DNA of 64,000 bases, from the NCBI RefSeq assembly GCF_013297935.1, contig NZ_JAAFIX010000002.1, positions 411,325 to 475,324 on the forward strand, written 5' to 3'. Positions 1-10,483 of the stretch are shown here, one piece after another. Position 1 is the first letter of the stretch, and each line of letters opens with the position of its first letter. The notes under the pieces were generated by a model. It had not been told where the DNA came from. It searched no databases and saw only the letters and a program-made list of their open reading frames with translations. This stretch comes from Rhodoferax sp. (GTDB lineage: Bacteria; Pseudomonadota; Gammaproteobacteria; Burkholderiales; Burkholderiaceae_C). The position numbers were made by a program, and so were the translations under genes.

Positions 1-2265
1 GAAGCGTCTTGGGCGTCAGGACGTATTGTTCGGGACTACACCTTGTTGCTGGATCCGCCCAGCCTCAAGAAGACAAGCCCTGCACCGACCTTGGCCCAGA
101 TAGCCCCGGCCCCCAGCACATCGACACCTGCCCAGACTCCCGCCGCTTTTAGCACTCCGAAAGCAAGCGCAGAGCCCTCTCCGCGTCCAAGCCCTGCAGC
201 CCGTGCTCCGGCACCGCTCCCTGCACCCCAAGCATCCGCCAGCGCCAAGGCCGCCGCAGGCGAAGGAACCCGTGTCACGGTCAAGCCCGGTGACACCGCA
301 AGCAAGATTGCAGGCGCCAATGCGGGTGCCGGCGTGTCATTGGACCAAATGCTGGTTGCGTTGCTCCGCTCGAACCCGGACGCATTCGTCAACGACAACC
401 TCAACCGACTCCGTGCAGGTGCGGTTTTAACCGTCCCCACAGCGGAGAGTGCCACCAGCGTTCCGGCCGCAGAAGCATCCAAGATCGTCGTAGCCCAGAG
501 CAAGGACTTCAGCGACTTCCGTCGCAACCTTGCAGGCAATGCACCCCAGGCCTCCGTCGGCACTGCCGATCGCCAAGCCAGTGGTTCTATCGACACCAAG
601 GTCGAAGAAAAGAAAGCCGCCTCGCCCACCCCTGACAAGCTCACCCTGTCCAAGGGATCGATGTCCGCCAAGCTCGATGAAGCAAAGGTTGCAAAAGAGC
701 GCGAAGCGAAGGACGCAGCGGACCGCGCCGCAGAGCTGAATAAAACCATCAGCGACCTGAACAAACTCAAAGACAAGGCCGCCGAGCCGGTTGCCGCCAC
801 ACCTGCGCCTGCAGCGAGCAAGCCAGCCCCTGCGGTGGCACCTGCCGTTCCTGTGACAGCGGTTACCGCGCCTGAGCCTGTGGCGCCTGCCAGCGCGCCC
901 GCGCCAGCCGCCTCTGCGCCTGAAGTCGCAGCAGCAACGCAACCAGCCGCATCCGAAGCGGTTGCACCCCCACCTGCACCCAAGATTGCAGCACCGGCCC
1001 CTGTACCCCCAATGGAAGAGCCGGGACTCTTAGACACGCTTCTGGAAGACCCGCTGGTACCTGCTGGCGCAGCCGGCTTACTGGCACTCCTTGGCGGACT
1101 GGGCATCTACCGTTTGCGGCAGCGAAAGAAAAATGCCTCCCAAGTCGATAGCGCTTTCCTCGAAAGCCGTTTGCAACCCGATTCATTTTTTGGAGCCAGT
1201 GGCGGCCAGCGAGTTGATACCAACCAGAATGGCCCGGTCAGTGCGTCGTCCATGGTCTATTCGGCCAGCCAGCTCGATGCAGCAGACGATGTAGACCCGG
1301 TCGCCGAAGCGGATGTTTACCTCGCCTATGGCCGCGACCTGCAAGCCGAAGAAATTCTGAAAGAGGCCGTGCGCTCCAACCCCGGGCGCCTGGCTATCCA
1401 CACCAAGCTTTTGGAGATTTTTGCTAAGCGTCGCGACACACGGAGTTTCGAAAGCACTGCAACGCAAGCCTTCAAACTGACAGGCTCCACCAGCCCGGAC
1501 TGGACCCGCATTTGCGACATGGGCTTGTCGATCGACCCTGGCAACGCCCTGTACCAACCCGGCGGTAGCCCCTCGGCACCTGGTGAAGCCGCAGCAGCCG
1601 GCCCGATTTCCGGTTTTGGCAGCAGCACAGTAGCCCAATCAGCCCATGCGGAATTGGACACTGAAGGCAGTGGCGTGGACTTGGATCTGGACCTCGATTT
1701 CTCCTTGGACGACGAGCCCGCAGCCAGCGCGATCAGCGATGTCACTGGCGGAACCATCCAAAACAGCGCAGAAGATACCCTGAAGATGGCGGCGTCTGAT
1801 GCCAGCAATGCTTTGGACATGGATTTCGATCTCGGTGACGACCTCGCAACCACCTCCGCTCCCGCACCGAGCTTTGAGCCAGTGTCGCAAATGCCGGAGA
1901 TTTCGCTGTCCCTGGACGACCTGGAAGTCCCCTTGGACACCGGCAGCTCCGCCCCTTTGCGATTTGAGGCGACCAGCCCCGCACCGGTTGATGCCCCCGC
2001 CACACCGACTCCCGTCGCACAAGAAGGCATGATGGAGTTTGATCTGAGCTCCCTGTCCATGGAGCTCGACAGCCCTGCCGAAGCCCCCACGGCCGCCCCG
2101 GACAACTTGAGCGATGACCCTCTGGGAACCAAGCTTGCGTTGGCTGAGGAATTTATTTCCATCGGTGATGAAGACGGCGCGCGCGCCCTCATTGAAGAAG
2201 TGATGTCTGAAGCCACTGGCGACATGCGCGCCAAAGCCCAGCTGGCTCTGGCCCAGCTCAGCTGA
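1..2265 (+). CDS. fimV: FimV-type pilus assembly / polar hub protein, C-terminal part (5' end outside window)
   Basis: The frame is open from base 1, and the residues before the first possible start (ending RDYTLLLDPP) match the FimV N-terminal domain, so the gene begins upstream. Visible order: the end of that domain; a Pro/Ala-rich linker; a LysM-like peptidoglycan-binding segment (VKPGDTASKI to LRAGAVLTVP, bases about 270-440); a second Ala/Pro linker with a short charged stretch; one transmembrane helix (AGAAGLLALLGGLGIYRLR, about 1065-1120); and a long acidic cytoplasmic region ending in the conserved FimV C-terminal TPR-like helix pair (DPLGTKLALAEEFISIGDED). In the family FimV links peptidoglycan to inner-membrane partners for type IV pili, twitching and polar organisation. 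It is followed by truA after 37 bp, the usual arrangement in this group. Confidence 0.93.
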   Translation, partial: EASWASGRIVRDYTLLLDPPSLKKTSPAPTLAQIAPAPSTSTPAQTPAAFSTPKASAEPSPRPSPAARAPAPLPAPQASASAKAAAGEGTRVTVKPGDTASKIAGANAGAGVSLDQMLVALLRSNPDAFVNDNLNRLRAGAVLTVPTAESATSVPAAEASKIVVAQSKDFSDFRRNLAGNAPQASVGTADRQASGSIDTKVEEKKAASPTPDKLTLSKGSMSAKLDEAKVAKEREAKDAADRAAELNKTISDLNKLKDKAAEPVAATPAPAASKPAPAVAPAVPVTAVTAPEPVAPASAPAPAASAPEVAAATQPAASEAVAPPPAPKIAAPAPVPPMEEPGLLDTLLEDPLVPAGAAGLLALLGGLGIYRLRQRKKNASQVDSAFLESRLQPDSFFGASGGQRVDTNQNGPVSASSMVYSASQLDAADDVDPVAEADVYLAYGRDLQAEEILKEAVRSNPGRLAIHTKLLEIFAKRRDTRSFESTATQAFKLTGSTSPDWTRICDMGLSIDPGNALYQPGGSPSAPGEAAAAGPISGFGSSTVAQSAHAELDTEGSGVDLDLDLDFSLDDEPAASAISDVTGGTIQNSAEDTLKMAASDASNALDMDFDLGDDLATTSAPAPSFEPVSQMPEISLSLDDLEVPLDTGSSAPLRFEATSPAPVDAPATPTPVAQEGMMEFDLSSLSMELDSPAEAPTAAPDNLSDDPLGTKLALAEEFISIGDEDGARALIEEVMSEATGDMRAKAQLALAQLS

Positions 2266-2302
2266 TCCCCATTGAGTAACTACGTTTTCACGTCAGGGAT
2301 TT

Positions 2303-3085
2303 GTGCGGATTGTTTTAGGCGTTAGCTACAACGGCCAAGGTTACCAAGGCTGGCAAAGCCAGTCCTCCGGCCTCACGATACAGGACAAGCTTGAACACGC
2401 GCTGGGCACGTTTACCGCCCAACGCGTGTCCACGCTGTGCGCAGGACGCACGGATGCGGGCGTGCATGGGCTCATGCAGGTGGTTCACTTTGACACCACG
2501 CTGGAGCGGGACACTTACTCCTGGATACGCGGCACCAACGCCAACCTTCCCAAAGATATATCGGTCCAGTGGGCAGTCAAAACCACCGCGGACTTTCATT
2601 GCCGGGCCTCAGCGCTGTCGCGCCGCTATGCCTATGTGCTGCTGGAGTCCCAAATCCGGCCCAGTATCGAAACAGGGCGGGTGGGCTGGACATTCAATAC
2701 GCTCGATGAAGCTGCGATGCGCCAAGCTGCCGACCTGCTTTTGGGCCAACACGATTTCAGCTCATTCCGGGCGGCCCAATGCCAGGCTCTCAGCCCCGTG
2801 AAAAACTTGATGCGTATTGATTTTCACAAGCGTGGGGCTTACTGGCGAATCGAATTTGAAGCTAACGCTTTTTTGCACCACATGATCCGCAACATCATGG
2901 GCTGCCTGGTGCAAATCGGCCAAGGAAAAAAGCCACCGGAATGGATGGCAGAGGTGCTGGCTGCCCGTAACCGCAAGGTAGCTGCGCCCACCTTTTCACC
3001 GGATGGTCTGTATTTTCTAGGGCCCCGCTATGACCCCCGGTGGGGCATGCCGGACCGTACGCCTGCGTATGATGCGTTGCCATGA
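2303..3085 (+). CDS. truA: tRNA pseudouridine(38-40) synthase TruA
   Basis: The enzyme converts uridines 38-40 of the tRNA anticodon stem to pseudouridine. The 260-residue product has the family length and the catalytic motif RTDAGVHG, with the nucleophile at about D51, plus the conserved FHCRASA-type and HHMIRNIMG segments. The start is GTG at 2303; no in-frame ATG precedes the conserved first strand (MRIVLGVSYNG). The last four bases overlap the trpF start (ATGA), so the two are probably translationally coupled. Confidence 0.96.
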   Translation: MRIVLGVSYNGQGYQGWQSQSSGLTIQDKLEHALGTFTAQRVSTLCAGRTDAGVHGLMQVVHFDTTLERDTYSWIRGTNANLPKDISVQWAVKTTADFHCRASALSRRYAYVLLESQIRPSIETGRVGWTFNTLDEAAMRQAADLLLGQHDFSSFRAAQCQALSPVKNLMRIDFHKRGAYWRIEFEANAFLHHMIRNIMGCLVQIGQGKKPPEWMAEVLAARNRKVAAPTFSPDGLYFLGPRYDPRWGMPDRTPAYDALP

Positions 3086-3810
3086 ACGCACGCACCACGA
3101 ATACCGACACCTCCCCCCGTACCCGAATCAAAATTTGCGGCCTGACCCGCGAGCAGGACGTTGATGCTGCCGTAGCCGCCGGTGCCGACGCTATTGGTTT
3201 CGTACTTTATGCCCCGAGCCCGCGCGCAGTAACTGCCGAACGCGCCGCAGAACTCGCCAAACGCTTGCCGCCCTTTGTGACACCGGTGCTTTTGTTTGTG
3301 AATGCATCCGCTACAGAAATAGGAGCTGCTTGCACACTATTGGCGGGGGCTACAGTGCAATTTCATGGTGATGAGTCACCGCATGACTGCTTGGACGCTA
3401 CGCTCAACGCAGCTCGCCCCTATATGCGCGCCGCACGTATTCCCCTCGGTGACGACGCCCCGACGTTCGACCTCGTACAATTTGCGCAGGATTACTCGAA
3501 CGCCCAAGCTATTCTGTTAGACGCCCATGTGGACGGCTACGGTGGCGGGGGCAAAACATTCAATTGGTCACTTCTTCCTCCAAGCGTCAACGCTCACCTC
3601 GTCTTGAGTGGTGGACTCACCAGTGCAAACGTGGGCGATGGCATCACGCAGGTCCGGCCGCGCTGTAAGTCGCTGGCTGTAGACGTGAGCTCCGGCGTCG
3701 AAGCCGAGGACGCTCACGGCAAGCCCCAAAAGGGCATCAAAGATCCCGAAAAAATTCGCCAGTTCGTTGCCGCCGTGCGCGCGGCGGACCGGCACCTTGC
3801 AGGAATGTAA
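3082..3810 (+). CDS. trpF: Phosphoribosylanthranilate isomerase
   Basis: This TIM-barrel enzyme performs the Amadori rearrangement of N-(5-phosphoribosyl)anthranilate in tryptophan synthesis. KICGLT carries the catalytic Cys (C19), and [18 protein letters not shown] carries the catalytic Asp and the phosphate-binding Gly run. Length is 242 residues. It overlaps truA by 4 bp and precedes trpB by 5 bp. Odd feature: bases 3310-3363 (residues about 77-95, [18 protein letters not shown]) are a copy of the dispersed element found elsewhere in the window. They replace what is normally a variable helix between two strands without breaking the frame; FHGDE follows at the expected distance. Confidence 0.95.
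   Translation: MNARTTNTDTSPRTRIKICGLTREQDVDAAVAAGADAIGFVLYAPSPRAVTAERAAELAKRLPPFVTPVLLFVNASATEIGAACTLLAGATVQFHGDESPHDCLDATLNAARPYMRAARIPLGDDAPTFDLVQFAQDYSNAQAILLDAHVDGYGGGGKTFNWSLLPPSVNAHLVLSGGLTSANVGDGITQVRPRCKSLAVDVSSGVEAEDAHGKPQKGIKDPEKIRQFVAAVRAADRHLAGM
3310..3363 (+). repeat. Dispersed element copy inside trpF
   Basis: It reads GCTACAGAAATAGGAGC, then GCTGCTTGCACA, then GGCGGGGGCTACAG. The core and right part match the other copies; the left-arm symmetry is partly lost. It lies in the sense orientation and encodes part of a TrpF helix. Confidence 0.7.
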
Positions 3811-3815
3811 ACACC

Positions 3816-5111
3816 ATGTTCGATTACCAACAACCCGACGCCAAAGGTCACTTCGGCCAGTACGGCGGCAGCTTTGTCTCCGAGACACTGACGCACGCCA
3901 TCAACGAGCTCAAAGACGCCTACGCCAAGTACCAGCACGACCCTGAGTTCCTGGCGGAATTCCAGTCCGAGCTGGCGCACTTTGTCGGTCGCCCCTCCCC
4001 CATGTACCACGCGGCCCGCATGAGCCGTGAAATGGGCGGCGCACAAATATTTTTGAAGCGCGAAGACCTGAACCACACCGGCGCGCACAAGGTCAACAAC
4101 ACCATCGGCCAGGCCATGTTGGCCAAGCGCATGGGCAAGCCCCGTGTGATTGCCGAAACCGGTGCCGGCCAGCATGGCGTGGCCACGGCCACTATTTGCG
4201 CCCGCTACGGGCTGGAATGCGTGGTCTACATGGGCAGCGAAGACGTAAAGCGCCAAAGCCCCAACGTCTACCGCATGAAGCTGCTGGGCGCCACCGTGGT
4301 GCCGGTAGAGAGCGGTAGCAAGACGCTCAAAGACGCCCTGAACGAAGCCATGCGCGACTGGGTTGCCAATGTGGACAACACCTTCTACATCATCGGCACC
4401 GTGGCAGGCCCGCACCCCTACCCGATGATGGTGCGCGACTTCCAGAGCGTGATCGGCAACGAGTGCCTGGTGCAAATGCCCGAAATGCTGGCCGCTGCCG
4501 GCTGCAAGACAGCCCAACCCGACGCGGTGATTGCCTGTGTGGGTGGCGGCTCCAACGCAATGGGCATCTTCCACCCCTACATCCAGCACGACGCGACCCG
4601 CCTGATCGGCGTGGAAGCGGCGGGGGAAGGGCTGGAGAGCGGCAAGCACTCCGCGTCCATCCAGAAAGGCAGCCCCGGTGTGCTGCACGGCAACCGCACC
4701 TATGTGCTGCAAGACGACAACGGCCAAGTCACCGAAACCCACAGCGTGAGCGCGGGCTTGGACTACCCCGGCGTGGGCCCTGAGCATGCGTTCTTAGCCG
4801 ACATAGGCCGCGCAGAATACGTGGGAATTACTGACAAGGAGGCGTTGGACGCCTTCCACTACCTGTGCCGCACGGAGGGCATCATCCCCGCGCTGGAATC
4901 CAGCCATGCCGTGGCCTACGCCATGAAGCTTGCCAAAACCATGCGCACCGACCAGAGCATTCTGGTCAACCTGTCCGGGCGGGGTGACAAGGACATCGGC
5001 ACTGTGGCGGACTTGAGCAATGCCGACTTCTACTGCCGCCCCAGCTGCCGTGGCCAATCGGTCAAAGGTGGCGAGCAACCCGTCAACGTGGTGAAAGGAG
5101 CCGCAGCATGA
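3816..5111 (+). CDS. trpB: Tryptophan synthase beta chain
   Basis: This PLP enzyme condenses indole with serine to make tryptophan, working in the alpha2-beta2 complex with TrpA encoded next door. The 431 residues include the PLP lysine in [10 protein letters not shown] (K92), the phosphate-binding GGGSNAMG, and the conserved start [20 protein letters not shown]. The ATG lies 5 bp after the trpF stop, and the stop overlaps the trpA start by 4 bp (ATGA), so equimolar alpha and beta synthesis by coupling is likely. Codon use is strongly GC3-biased, typical of a well-expressed core gene. Confidence 0.98.
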   Translation: MFDYQQPDAKGHFGQYGGSFVSETLTHAINELKDAYAKYQHDPEFLAEFQSELAHFVGRPSPMYHAARMSREMGGAQIFLKREDLNHTGAHKVNNTIGQAMLAKRMGKPRVIAETGAGQHGVATATICARYGLECVVYMGSEDVKRQSPNVYRMKLLGATVVPVESGSKTLKDALNEAMRDWVANVDNTFYIIGTVAGPHPYPMMVRDFQSVIGNECLVQMPEMLAAAGCKTAQPDAVIACVGGGSNAMGIFHPYIQHDATRLIGVEAAGEGLESGKHSASIQKGSPGVLHGNRTYVLQDDNGQVTETHSVSAGLDYPGVGPEHAFLADIGRAEYVGITDKEALDAFHYLCRTEGIIPALESSHAVAYAMKLAKTMRTDQSILVNLSGRGDKDIGTVADLSNADFYCRPSCRGQSVKGGEQPVNVVKGAAA

Positions 5112-5932
5112 GCCGTATCGACACTACCTTTGCCGCCCTCAAGACCCAGGGTCGCCAAGCACTGATTCCCTTTGTGACGGCCGGCTACCCCTACGCCGAT
5201 GTGACCCCCGAACTGATGCATGCCATGGTGGCGGGCGGTGCGGACGTGATCGAGCTGGGTGTGCCCTTCTCGGACCCCAGCGCGGACGGCCCGGTCATCC
5301 AAAAGGCGGGCGACAAGGCTTTGGCCTTCGGCATCGGCATGGTGCAAATCATTGCCATGGTGCGCGAGTTCCGCAAGACCAATGCCACCACCCCCGTGGT
5401 GCTGATGGGTTACGCCAACCCTGTCGAGCGCTACGACCAGAAACATGCACGCGCCGGAGTGGCGAGTGCGTTTGTCCAAGACGCTTCCGAGGCCGGTGTA
5501 GACGGTGTGCTGATCGTGGACTACCCGCCGGAAGAGTGCGAAGACTTCGCAGCCGACCTGCGCGCCCACCATATGGACCTGATCTTTTTGCTGGCCCCTA
5601 CCAGCACGGAAGAGCGCATGCAGCAGGTGGCCCGCGTGGCCAGCGGCTATGTGTATTACGTGTCGCTCAAAGGGGTGACCGGCTCCGGCGCCCTGGACGT
5701 GGGTGCCGTCGAAGCGATGCTGCCCCGTATCCGCCAGCACATCAGCACGCCGGTCGGTGTGGGCTTCGGCATCCGCGATGCGGCAACCGCCCGGACCATC
5801 GCCAAGGTGTCGGACGCGGTGGTAATCGGCAGCAAGATCATTCAGCTGCTGGAGAACGCTCCCCGCGAGGAAGTTGGCCCAGTGGCACAGGCGTTTTTGC
5901 AAGAGATCCGAACGGCCATGGACATGCCCTGA
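5108..5932 (+). CDS. trpA: Tryptophan synthase alpha chain
   Basis: It cleaves indole-3-glycerol phosphate to indole, which is channelled to TrpB. The 274-residue TIM barrel shows both catalytic acids at canonical numbers, E49 in [17 protein letters not shown] and D60 in the same motif, and the phosphate loop GVGFGIRDA. It overlaps trpB by 4 bp. An 86-bp gap to accD follows, with its own promoter-like sequence. Confidence 0.98.
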   Translation: MSRIDTTFAALKTQGRQALIPFVTAGYPYADVTPELMHAMVAGGADVIELGVPFSDPSADGPVIQKAGDKALAFGIGMVQIIAMVREFRKTNATTPVVLMGYANPVERYDQKHARAGVASAFVQDASEAGVDGVLIVDYPPEECEDFAADLRAHHMDLIFLLAPTSTEERMQQVARVASGYVYYVSLKGVTGSGALDVGAVEAMLPRIRQHISTPVGVGFGIRDAATARTIAKVSDAVVIGSKIIQLLENAPREEVGPVAQAFLQEIRTAMDMP

Positions 5933-5939
5933 ACGGGAA

Positions 5940-5968
5940 TTGGAACCGGGGGCGGTTTCGCGGATAAT
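5940..5968 (+). promoter_or_regulatory. Predicted sigma-70 promoter for accD
   Basis: TTGGAA (5940-5945) and GATAAT (5963-5968) are separated by 17 bp in the trpA-accD gap. A 7-bp GC inverted repeat (GGGGGCG at 5948-5954, CGCCCCC at 5969-5975) spans the -10 region. It could be a regulatory hairpin or a weak terminator for the trp operon, but no U-run follows. Confidence 0.5.
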
Positions 5969-6018
5969 CGCCCCCTGTCTGTTGGACGCCCCGACGGGCA
6001 CTGCACTGGAGAAATCCC

Positions 6019-6891
6019 ATGAGTTGGCTAGAAAAACTGCTACCCCCCAAGATTCAACACACCGACCCCACGGAGCGCCGAAGCGTGCCCGAAGGCCTGT
6101 GGATCAAGTGCCCCAGCTGCGAATCGGTGCTCTACAAAACCGACCTTGAGCAAAACCAGAACGTCTGCCCTAGCTGTGGCCACCACCACCGTATCGGTGC
6201 CCGTGCACGCTTGAACGCGTTTCTGGACAACGAAGGCCGCTTCGAGATCGGACAGGAAGTGTTGCCTGTCGACGCCCTGAAGTTCAAAGACAGCCGCAAG
6301 TACCCCGAGCGGCTCAAAGAAGCCCTGGAAAACACCGGCGAGACCGATGCCCTGATCGTCATGGGCGGCGCCGTGCACGGGGTCAGCCTCGTTGCAGCGT
6401 GCTTTGAGTTCGAATTCATGGGCGGCTCCATGGGCTCTGTGGTGGGCGAGCGCTTTGTGCGCGGCGTTGAGACCGCGATTGAGCAAAAGGTCCCGTTCCT
6501 GTGCTTTACCGCAACCGGCGGTGCCCGCATGCAAGAGGGCCTTTTGAGCCTGATGCAAATGGCAAAAACCAACGCGGCCCTGACCCGCTTGGCTAAGAAG
6601 GGCCTGCCTTACATCAGCGTGCTCACCGACCCGACCATGGGCGGCGTGAGTGCCGGCTTTGCATTTTTGGGTGATGTGGTGATTGCCGAGCCCAAAGCAC
6701 TGATCGGCTTTGCCGGCCCCCGCGTGATTGAATCGACCGTGCGGGTTACCCTGCCCGAAGGCTTCCAGCGTGCTGAGTTCTTGCAGACCAAGGGCGCTGT
6801 AGACTTTATCTGTGACCGCCGCGAGCTGCGCAAAACCGTGGCCGACACATTGGCCATGTTGCAGCGCCAGCCGGCAGATGCGGTAATCTGA
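6019..6891 (+). CDS. accD: Acetyl-CoA carboxylase carboxyltransferase beta subunit
   Basis: AccD forms, with AccA, the carboxyltransferase that makes malonyl-CoA, the first committed step of fatty-acid synthesis. The 290-residue protein begins with a four-Cys zinc ribbon (CPSCES, about residues 34-39, and CPSCGHH about 20 residues later), followed by the crotonase-type carboxyltransferase fold with the conserved [13 protein letters not shown] and [16 protein letters not shown] segments. ATG at 6019 is preceded by GGAG. It follows trpA, as in many Burkholderiales, and is closed by the terminator at 6908. Confidence 0.97.
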   Translation: MSWLEKLLPPKIQHTDPTERRSVPEGLWIKCPSCESVLYKTDLEQNQNVCPSCGHHHRIGARARLNAFLDNEGRFEIGQEVLPVDALKFKDSRKYPERLKEALENTGETDALIVMGGAVHGVSLVAACFEFEFMGGSMGSVVGERFVRGVETAIEQKVPFLCFTATGGARMQEGLLSLMQMAKTNAALTRLAKKGLPYISVLTDPTMGGVSAGFAFLGDVVIAEPKALIGFAGPRVIESTVRVTLPEGFQRAEFLQTKGAVDFICDRRELRKTVADTLAMLQRQPADAVI

Positions 6892-6907
6892 GGCTGCCGA
6901 TCACCCC

Positions 6908-6938
6908 AAAAAAAGAGGCCCTTGAGGCCTCTTTTTTT
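6908..6938. terminator. Bidirectional intrinsic terminator between accD and yggT
   Basis: A perfect 13-bp stem (AAAAAAAGAGGCC / GGCCTCTTTTTTT) with loop CTTGA has T-runs on both strands, so it can end accD on + and yggT on -. The yggT stop codon begins inside its right arm. Confidence 0.88.
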
Positions 6939-7509
6939 ATCCGGCTACGGCAGCCAACATGCCGTACTGCAGGTCGCCCAGCACGATGGTCAGTATCTGC
7001 AACAACACCAGCAAAACCAGCGGCGACAAATCCACACCTCCCACCAAGGGCACCAGCTTGCGGATGGGGGCCAGCACCGGCGTGACCAACCGGCCGATCA
7101 GCTCCGAAAAGAACGATTGCGTCTGCACCCAGCTCAGCACCGCGTACACCAGTACCAAGGCGGTCAAGCCGGAGAGACTGAGGCGAACCAGCCCCAACAA
7201 CGCCAACACCACCACCGACAGCGGCGTTACCCCAAAGCCATTGAGGGACCACAGAATACCGAAGTGCGCCAGCTGGATCAGAAAGGCCGCCACCAAGCTG
7301 GCCATGTCCCACGGGCCCAAAGCCGGCACAACGCGGCGCAGGGGCAGCACGATCCAATCGGTCAAGGCAAACACGAATCGCCCCAGCGGGTTGCCCGAGC
7401 GGGCCGAGAGCGGAATACGCTGTTGCTGCATGTATAGGCGCAGCAGGCAGGTGGTGGTCAACAAGCCGGAGACCACTTCCAACAACAGAACAATGATTTT
7501 GTAGAGCAT
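6937..7509 (-). CDS. YggT family integral membrane protein
   Basis: The 190-residue product has several hydrophobic helices (about residues 2-24, 68-88, 92-118 and a last pair near 125-185). It shows the duplicated YggT pattern, in which a helix is followed by a short loop with conserved Pro-Arg ([28 protein letters not shown]). Family function is poorly defined; YggT proteins have been linked to osmotic or cell-division-related membrane roles. It is divergent from lysS. Confidence 0.85.
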   Translation of the reverse strand: MLYKIIVLLLEVVSGLLTTTCLLRLYMQQQRIPLSARSGNPLGRFVFALTDWIVLPLRRVVPALGPWDMASLVAAFLIQLAHFGILWSLNGFGVTPLSVVVLALLGLVRLSLSGLTALVLVYAVLSWVQTQSFFSELIGRLVTPVLAPIRKLVPLVGGVDLSPLVLLVLLQILTIVLGDLQYGMLAAVAG

Positions 7510-7628
7510 GGGCGATCCAAGTGAAGTGCGAGCGCATCATAGCGGCAGGCCGCCCTCTTACAATGGAGGGTTACGGCCAAAGCCCCTCAGGGCTTGCCGA
7601 TTTCCCACCTGAACCCACAAGTCACTCC

Positions 7629-9176
7629 ATGTCTGACCAAAACCAAGCCGCTCCCCCACCGCAAGACGAAAACCAGTTGATCCAAGAGCGCCGCGAAAAG
7701 CTCAAGGTACTGCGCGAGCAGCAGGCAGCGGGCCAGGGCGTGGCGTTCCCCAACGATTTCCAGCCTGACGACAAAGCCGAAGCGCTGTTTGCAGCTCACA
7801 ACGACAAAACCGCCGAAGAGTTGGTGGCGTTGGGTGCCACCGCCAAGGTCGCCGGCCGCATGATGCTCAAACGCGTCATGGGCAAAGCCAGCTTCTGCAC
7901 CTTGCAAGACTCTTCGTTCGGCCCCAGCGGCGGCCGTATTCAGCTCTATGTGCGCGGTGAAGACGTGGGCGTGGACCTGTACGCCGCTTTCAAGCACTGG
8001 GATTTGGGCGACATCGTGGCCGCCGAGGGCACGCTGTTCAAAACCAAAACCGGCGAACTGTCCATCCACGCCACCAGCATCCGCCTGCTGACCAAGAGCC
8101 TGCGCCCCATGCCGGACAAGTTCCACGGCATGGCCGACCAGGAAACCAAGTACCGCCAGCGCTATGTGGACCTGATGACCGATGTGGAGTCACGCAAGCG
8201 TTTCGTGGCCCGGAGCAAGGCCGTGAGCGCCCTGCGCGAGTTCATGGTGGAGCACGACTTCCTGGAAGTCGAAACCCCGATGCTGCACCCCATTCCCGGT
8301 GGGGCAAACGCCAAACCGTTCAAGACCCACCACAACGCGCTGGACCAAGAAATGTTCTTGCGCATTGCGCCTGAGCTGTACCTCAAGCGCTTGATTGTGG
8401 GTGGCTTTGACCGTGTGTTCGAGATCAACCGCAGCTACCGCAACGAAGGCATCTCGGTGCGCCACAACCCCGAGTTCACCATGATGGAGTTCTACGCCTC
8501 GTACTGGAACTACCAGGACTTGATGAACTACACCGAAAAGCTGATCCGCGACGCGGCCCAAAAAGCCACCGGCAGCTTGCAACTCAGCTACGCCGGTAAG
8601 CCGGTGAATCTGGAGCAACCGTTCGAGCGCTTGACGATTGTGCAGGCCATCCAGAAATACACCGACGCGGGCGACAACGTGTTTGACGCCACGTGGCTCA
8701 CCAACGCAGTCAAAAAGCTGGGCCTCACCGAAGCCAAGAACCGCTTGGAAGGCCGCAGCCTGGCCAGCCTGCAGGTGCTGTACTTTGAAGAGACCGTGGA
8801 AGAGAAGCTGTGGAACCCCACCTTCATCATGGAGCACCCGACCGAAATTTCGCCGCTGGCACGCGCCAACGACGACCGCCCTGAAGTGACCGAGCGCTTT
8901 GAGCTCTACATCACCGGCCGTGAGTTCGGCAACGGCTTTAGCGAGCTGAACGACGCCGAAGACCAAGCCGCCCGCTTCCACGCCCAAGTGGCCGCCAAAG
9001 ACAGCGGCGACGACGAAGCCATGCACTTCGACCACGACTTCGTGCGCGCCCTGGAATACGGCATGCCCCCCACCGGCGGCTGCGGTATCGGCATTGACCG
9101 CTTGATGATGTTGTTGACCGACAGCGCCAGCATCCGCGACGTGATTCTGTTCCCCGCGCTGCGCCGCGAGGTTTGA
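7629..9176 (+). CDS. lysS: Lysyl-tRNA synthetase (class II)
   Basis: It charges tRNA-Lys. The 515 residues give an N-terminal OB-fold anticodon-binding domain (about 70-160) and a class II catalytic core with motif 2 ([19 protein letters not shown]) and motif 3 ([11 protein letters not shown]). The frame is open to 7521, but I choose ATG 7629 ([16 protein letters not shown]) because the 36 upstream residues are unlike the family and lie over a TACAAT -10-like box at 7559-7564. No convincing -35 is visible for that box. A GC-rich intergenic repeat follows the stop. Confidence 0.97.
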   Translation: MSDQNQAAPPPQDENQLIQERREKLKVLREQQAAGQGVAFPNDFQPDDKAEALFAAHNDKTAEELVALGATAKVAGRMMLKRVMGKASFCTLQDSSFGPSGGRIQLYVRGEDVGVDLYAAFKHWDLGDIVAAEGTLFKTKTGELSIHATSIRLLTKSLRPMPDKFHGMADQETKYRQRYVDLMTDVESRKRFVARSKAVSALREFMVEHDFLEVETPMLHPIPGGANAKPFKTHHNALDQEMFLRIAPELYLKRLIVGGFDRVFEINRSYRNEGISVRHNPEFTMMEFYASYWNYQDLMNYTEKLIRDAAQKATGSLQLSYAGKPVNLEQPFERLTIVQAIQKYTDAGDNVFDATWLTNAVKKLGLTEAKNRLEGRSLASLQVLYFEETVEEKLWNPTFIMEHPTEISPLARANDDRPEVTERFELYITGREFGNGFSELNDAEDQAARFHAQVAAKDSGDDEAMHFDHDFVRALEYGMPPTGGCGIGIDRLMMLLTDSASIRDVILFPALRREV

Positions 9177-9179
9177 TCG

Positions 9180-9245
9180 CCCCCACGCTCCACCGTTGCA
9201 CGGGTCGCTGCCCCCCGAGGGGGCTAAGTCCGCTCGGGGCGGCCT
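9180..9245. repeat. GC-rich palindromic intergenic repeat downstream of lysS
   Basis: It contains a 6-bp stem with 3-nt loop (GCCCCC CGA GGGGGC, 9210-9224) followed by a second G/C-rich arm (CCGCTCGGGGCGG). From memory this wording is common between genes in Comamonadaceae; only this copy is seen here. It may serve as a terminator for lysS, although there is no U-tract. Confidence 0.6.
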
Positions 9246-9255
9246 TGCGCGAATT

Positions 9256-9319
9256 TCCACATCTTTTTGATGCTTGGCCCCCGCAGAATCTGCGCAAGCA
9301 GCTATAAAAATGGTAGCAA
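9256..9319 (-). repeat. Dispersed element copy at the start of the YgjP-like gene
   Basis: Read on the minus strand it is GTTGCTACCATTTTTATAGC, then TGCTTGCGCAGA, then GCGGGGGCCAAG, a near-complete copy. On the + strand its left arm contains the ATG (9310) used as the most likely start of the next gene. Confidence 0.78.
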
Positions 9320-9837
9320 CTCCCGTGCTGCGCTACCTGAATGGCTACCCCGCCGACACCTTGGCCCAAGTGCAGCGCATGCTCACCGAAGGCCGGGTGG
9401 GCGAGTGGATGCTGCAGCGCCACCCGCAGGCCCATGGCGTGCGGACCGACAAGGTGCTGTACGACTACGTGCAAGACCTCAAGGCCGACTACCTGCGCAG
9501 CACCGAGCCGCTCAGCAAGGTCGCGTTTGACAGCAAGCTGCATGTCGTGAAAAACGCGCTGGGCACGCACACCACCGTGTCGCGCGTGCAGGGCAGCAAG
9601 CTCAAAAGCAAACGTGAGATCCGCGTGGCCAGCCTGTTCAAGGACACGCCTGAGGCATTCCTCAAAATGATCGTGGTGCATGAGCTGGCCCACTTGCGCG
9701 AGCGCGAGCACGACAAGGCTTTTTACAAGCTCTGCACCCACATGGAGCCGGCCTACCACCAGCTGGAGTTTGAGGTACGCATCTACCTCACGCACCTGGA
9801 AGCCACGGGCGAGCGCTTGTGGGCCGCCGCGGAGTAG
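9310..9837 (+). CDS. YgjP/M48-like zinc metallopeptidase-fold protein
   Basis: The 175-residue product has a clear zinc motif HELAH (H124, E125, H128) followed by REREHDKAFYKLCTHMEP, the pattern of the YgjP (DUF45/WLM-like) group of small metal-dependent hydrolases. Their substrate is not established. ATG 9310 has no Shine-Dalgarno sequence, because the upstream bases belong to the dispersed element. A TTG at 9274 would extend the protein by 12 residues read entirely from the element (APAESAQAAIK), so the true start is uncertain. It is followed after 3 bp by the RluE-like gene, suggesting co-transcription. Confidence 0.82.
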   Translation: MVATPVLRYLNGYPADTLAQVQRMLTEGRVGEWMLQRHPQAHGVRTDKVLYDYVQDLKADYLRSTEPLSKVAFDSKLHVVKNALGTHTTVSRVQGSKLKSKREIRVASLFKDTPEAFLKMIVVHELAHLREREHDKAFYKLCTHMEPAYHQLEFEVRIYLTHLEATGERLWAAAE

Positions 9838-9840
9838 CCG

Positions 9841-10404
9841 ATGGCCACACCAGCATCCCGACTGATTTGTTTTAACAAGCCCTATGGCGTGCTCAGCCAG
9901 TTCACGCCCGAGGGGCGCTGGCGCGGGCTCAAAGACTTTATCGAGATACCCGGGGTGTATGTCGCCGGCCGCCTGGACGCTGACAGCGAAGGCCTGCTGC
10001 TGCTCACCAACGATGGGCGGCTACAGGCCCGCATCAGCGACCCGCGCTTCAAGATGGAAAAGACCTACTGGGTACAGGTCGAGGGCCGCCCCGATGAAGC
10101 GGCACTCGACGCTTTGCGCCATGGTGTGCAGCTCAACGATGGCCCTACCCTGCCTGCGCGGGCTCGGCTCATGGATGAACCCAGCAGCCTCTGGCCCCGG
10201 GACCCCCCAGTGCGCTTCCGGCAGGTCATCCCCACCGGGTGGATAGAGCTGGTCATCCGTGAGGGCCGCAATCGCCAGGTGCGCCGCATGACTGCTGCAG
10301 TGGGCTACCCGACACTGCGCTTGGTGCGCGCTGCCATAGGGTCCTACAGCCTCGATGCACTGACACCCGGCCAGTGGCAAGACGTGGCGCCCGCGTTCCC
10401 CTAG
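9841..10404 (+). CDS. rluE: Ribosomal large-subunit pseudouridine synthase, RluE/RsuA type
   Basis: Family members convert a single uridine of 23S rRNA (U2457 for RluE) to pseudouridine. The 187-residue protein lacks an N-terminal S4 domain, like RluE, and begins at the catalytic domain: [12 protein letters not shown], then the nucleophile motif [17 protein letters not shown] (D46), and the C-terminal [20 protein letters not shown]. It starts 3 bp after the YgjP-like gene and ends at an intrinsic terminator. The exact target uridine is inferred from domain layout. Confidence 0.9.
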   Translation: MATPASRLICFNKPYGVLSQFTPEGRWRGLKDFIEIPGVYVAGRLDADSEGLLLLTNDGRLQARISDPRFKMEKTYWVQVEGRPDEAALDALRHGVQLNDGPTLPARARLMDEPSSLWPRDPPVRFRQVIPTGWIELVIREGRNRQVRRMTAAVGYPTLRLVRAAIGSYSLDALTPGQWQDVAPAFP

Positions 10405-10415
10405 CGAAGCCAAAT

Positions 10416-10438
10416 AAATACCGATTGGTATTTTTTTA
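10416..10438 (+). terminator. Intrinsic terminator after rluE
   Basis: The stem AAATACC / GGTATTT with loop GATT is followed directly by T's, 12 bp after the rluE stop. Confidence 0.82.
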
Positions 10439-10483
10439 TCCAAAGCAGTTGCACTTTTCACGCAAAGCGCTAAAAATAGCGCC

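Noticed and set aside
36..1106. 356-residue antisense frame opposite fimV, and similar long antisense frames opposite rne
   Set aside because: These are shadows created by GC-rich Ala/Pro codons in the real genes; low-complexity products with no family.
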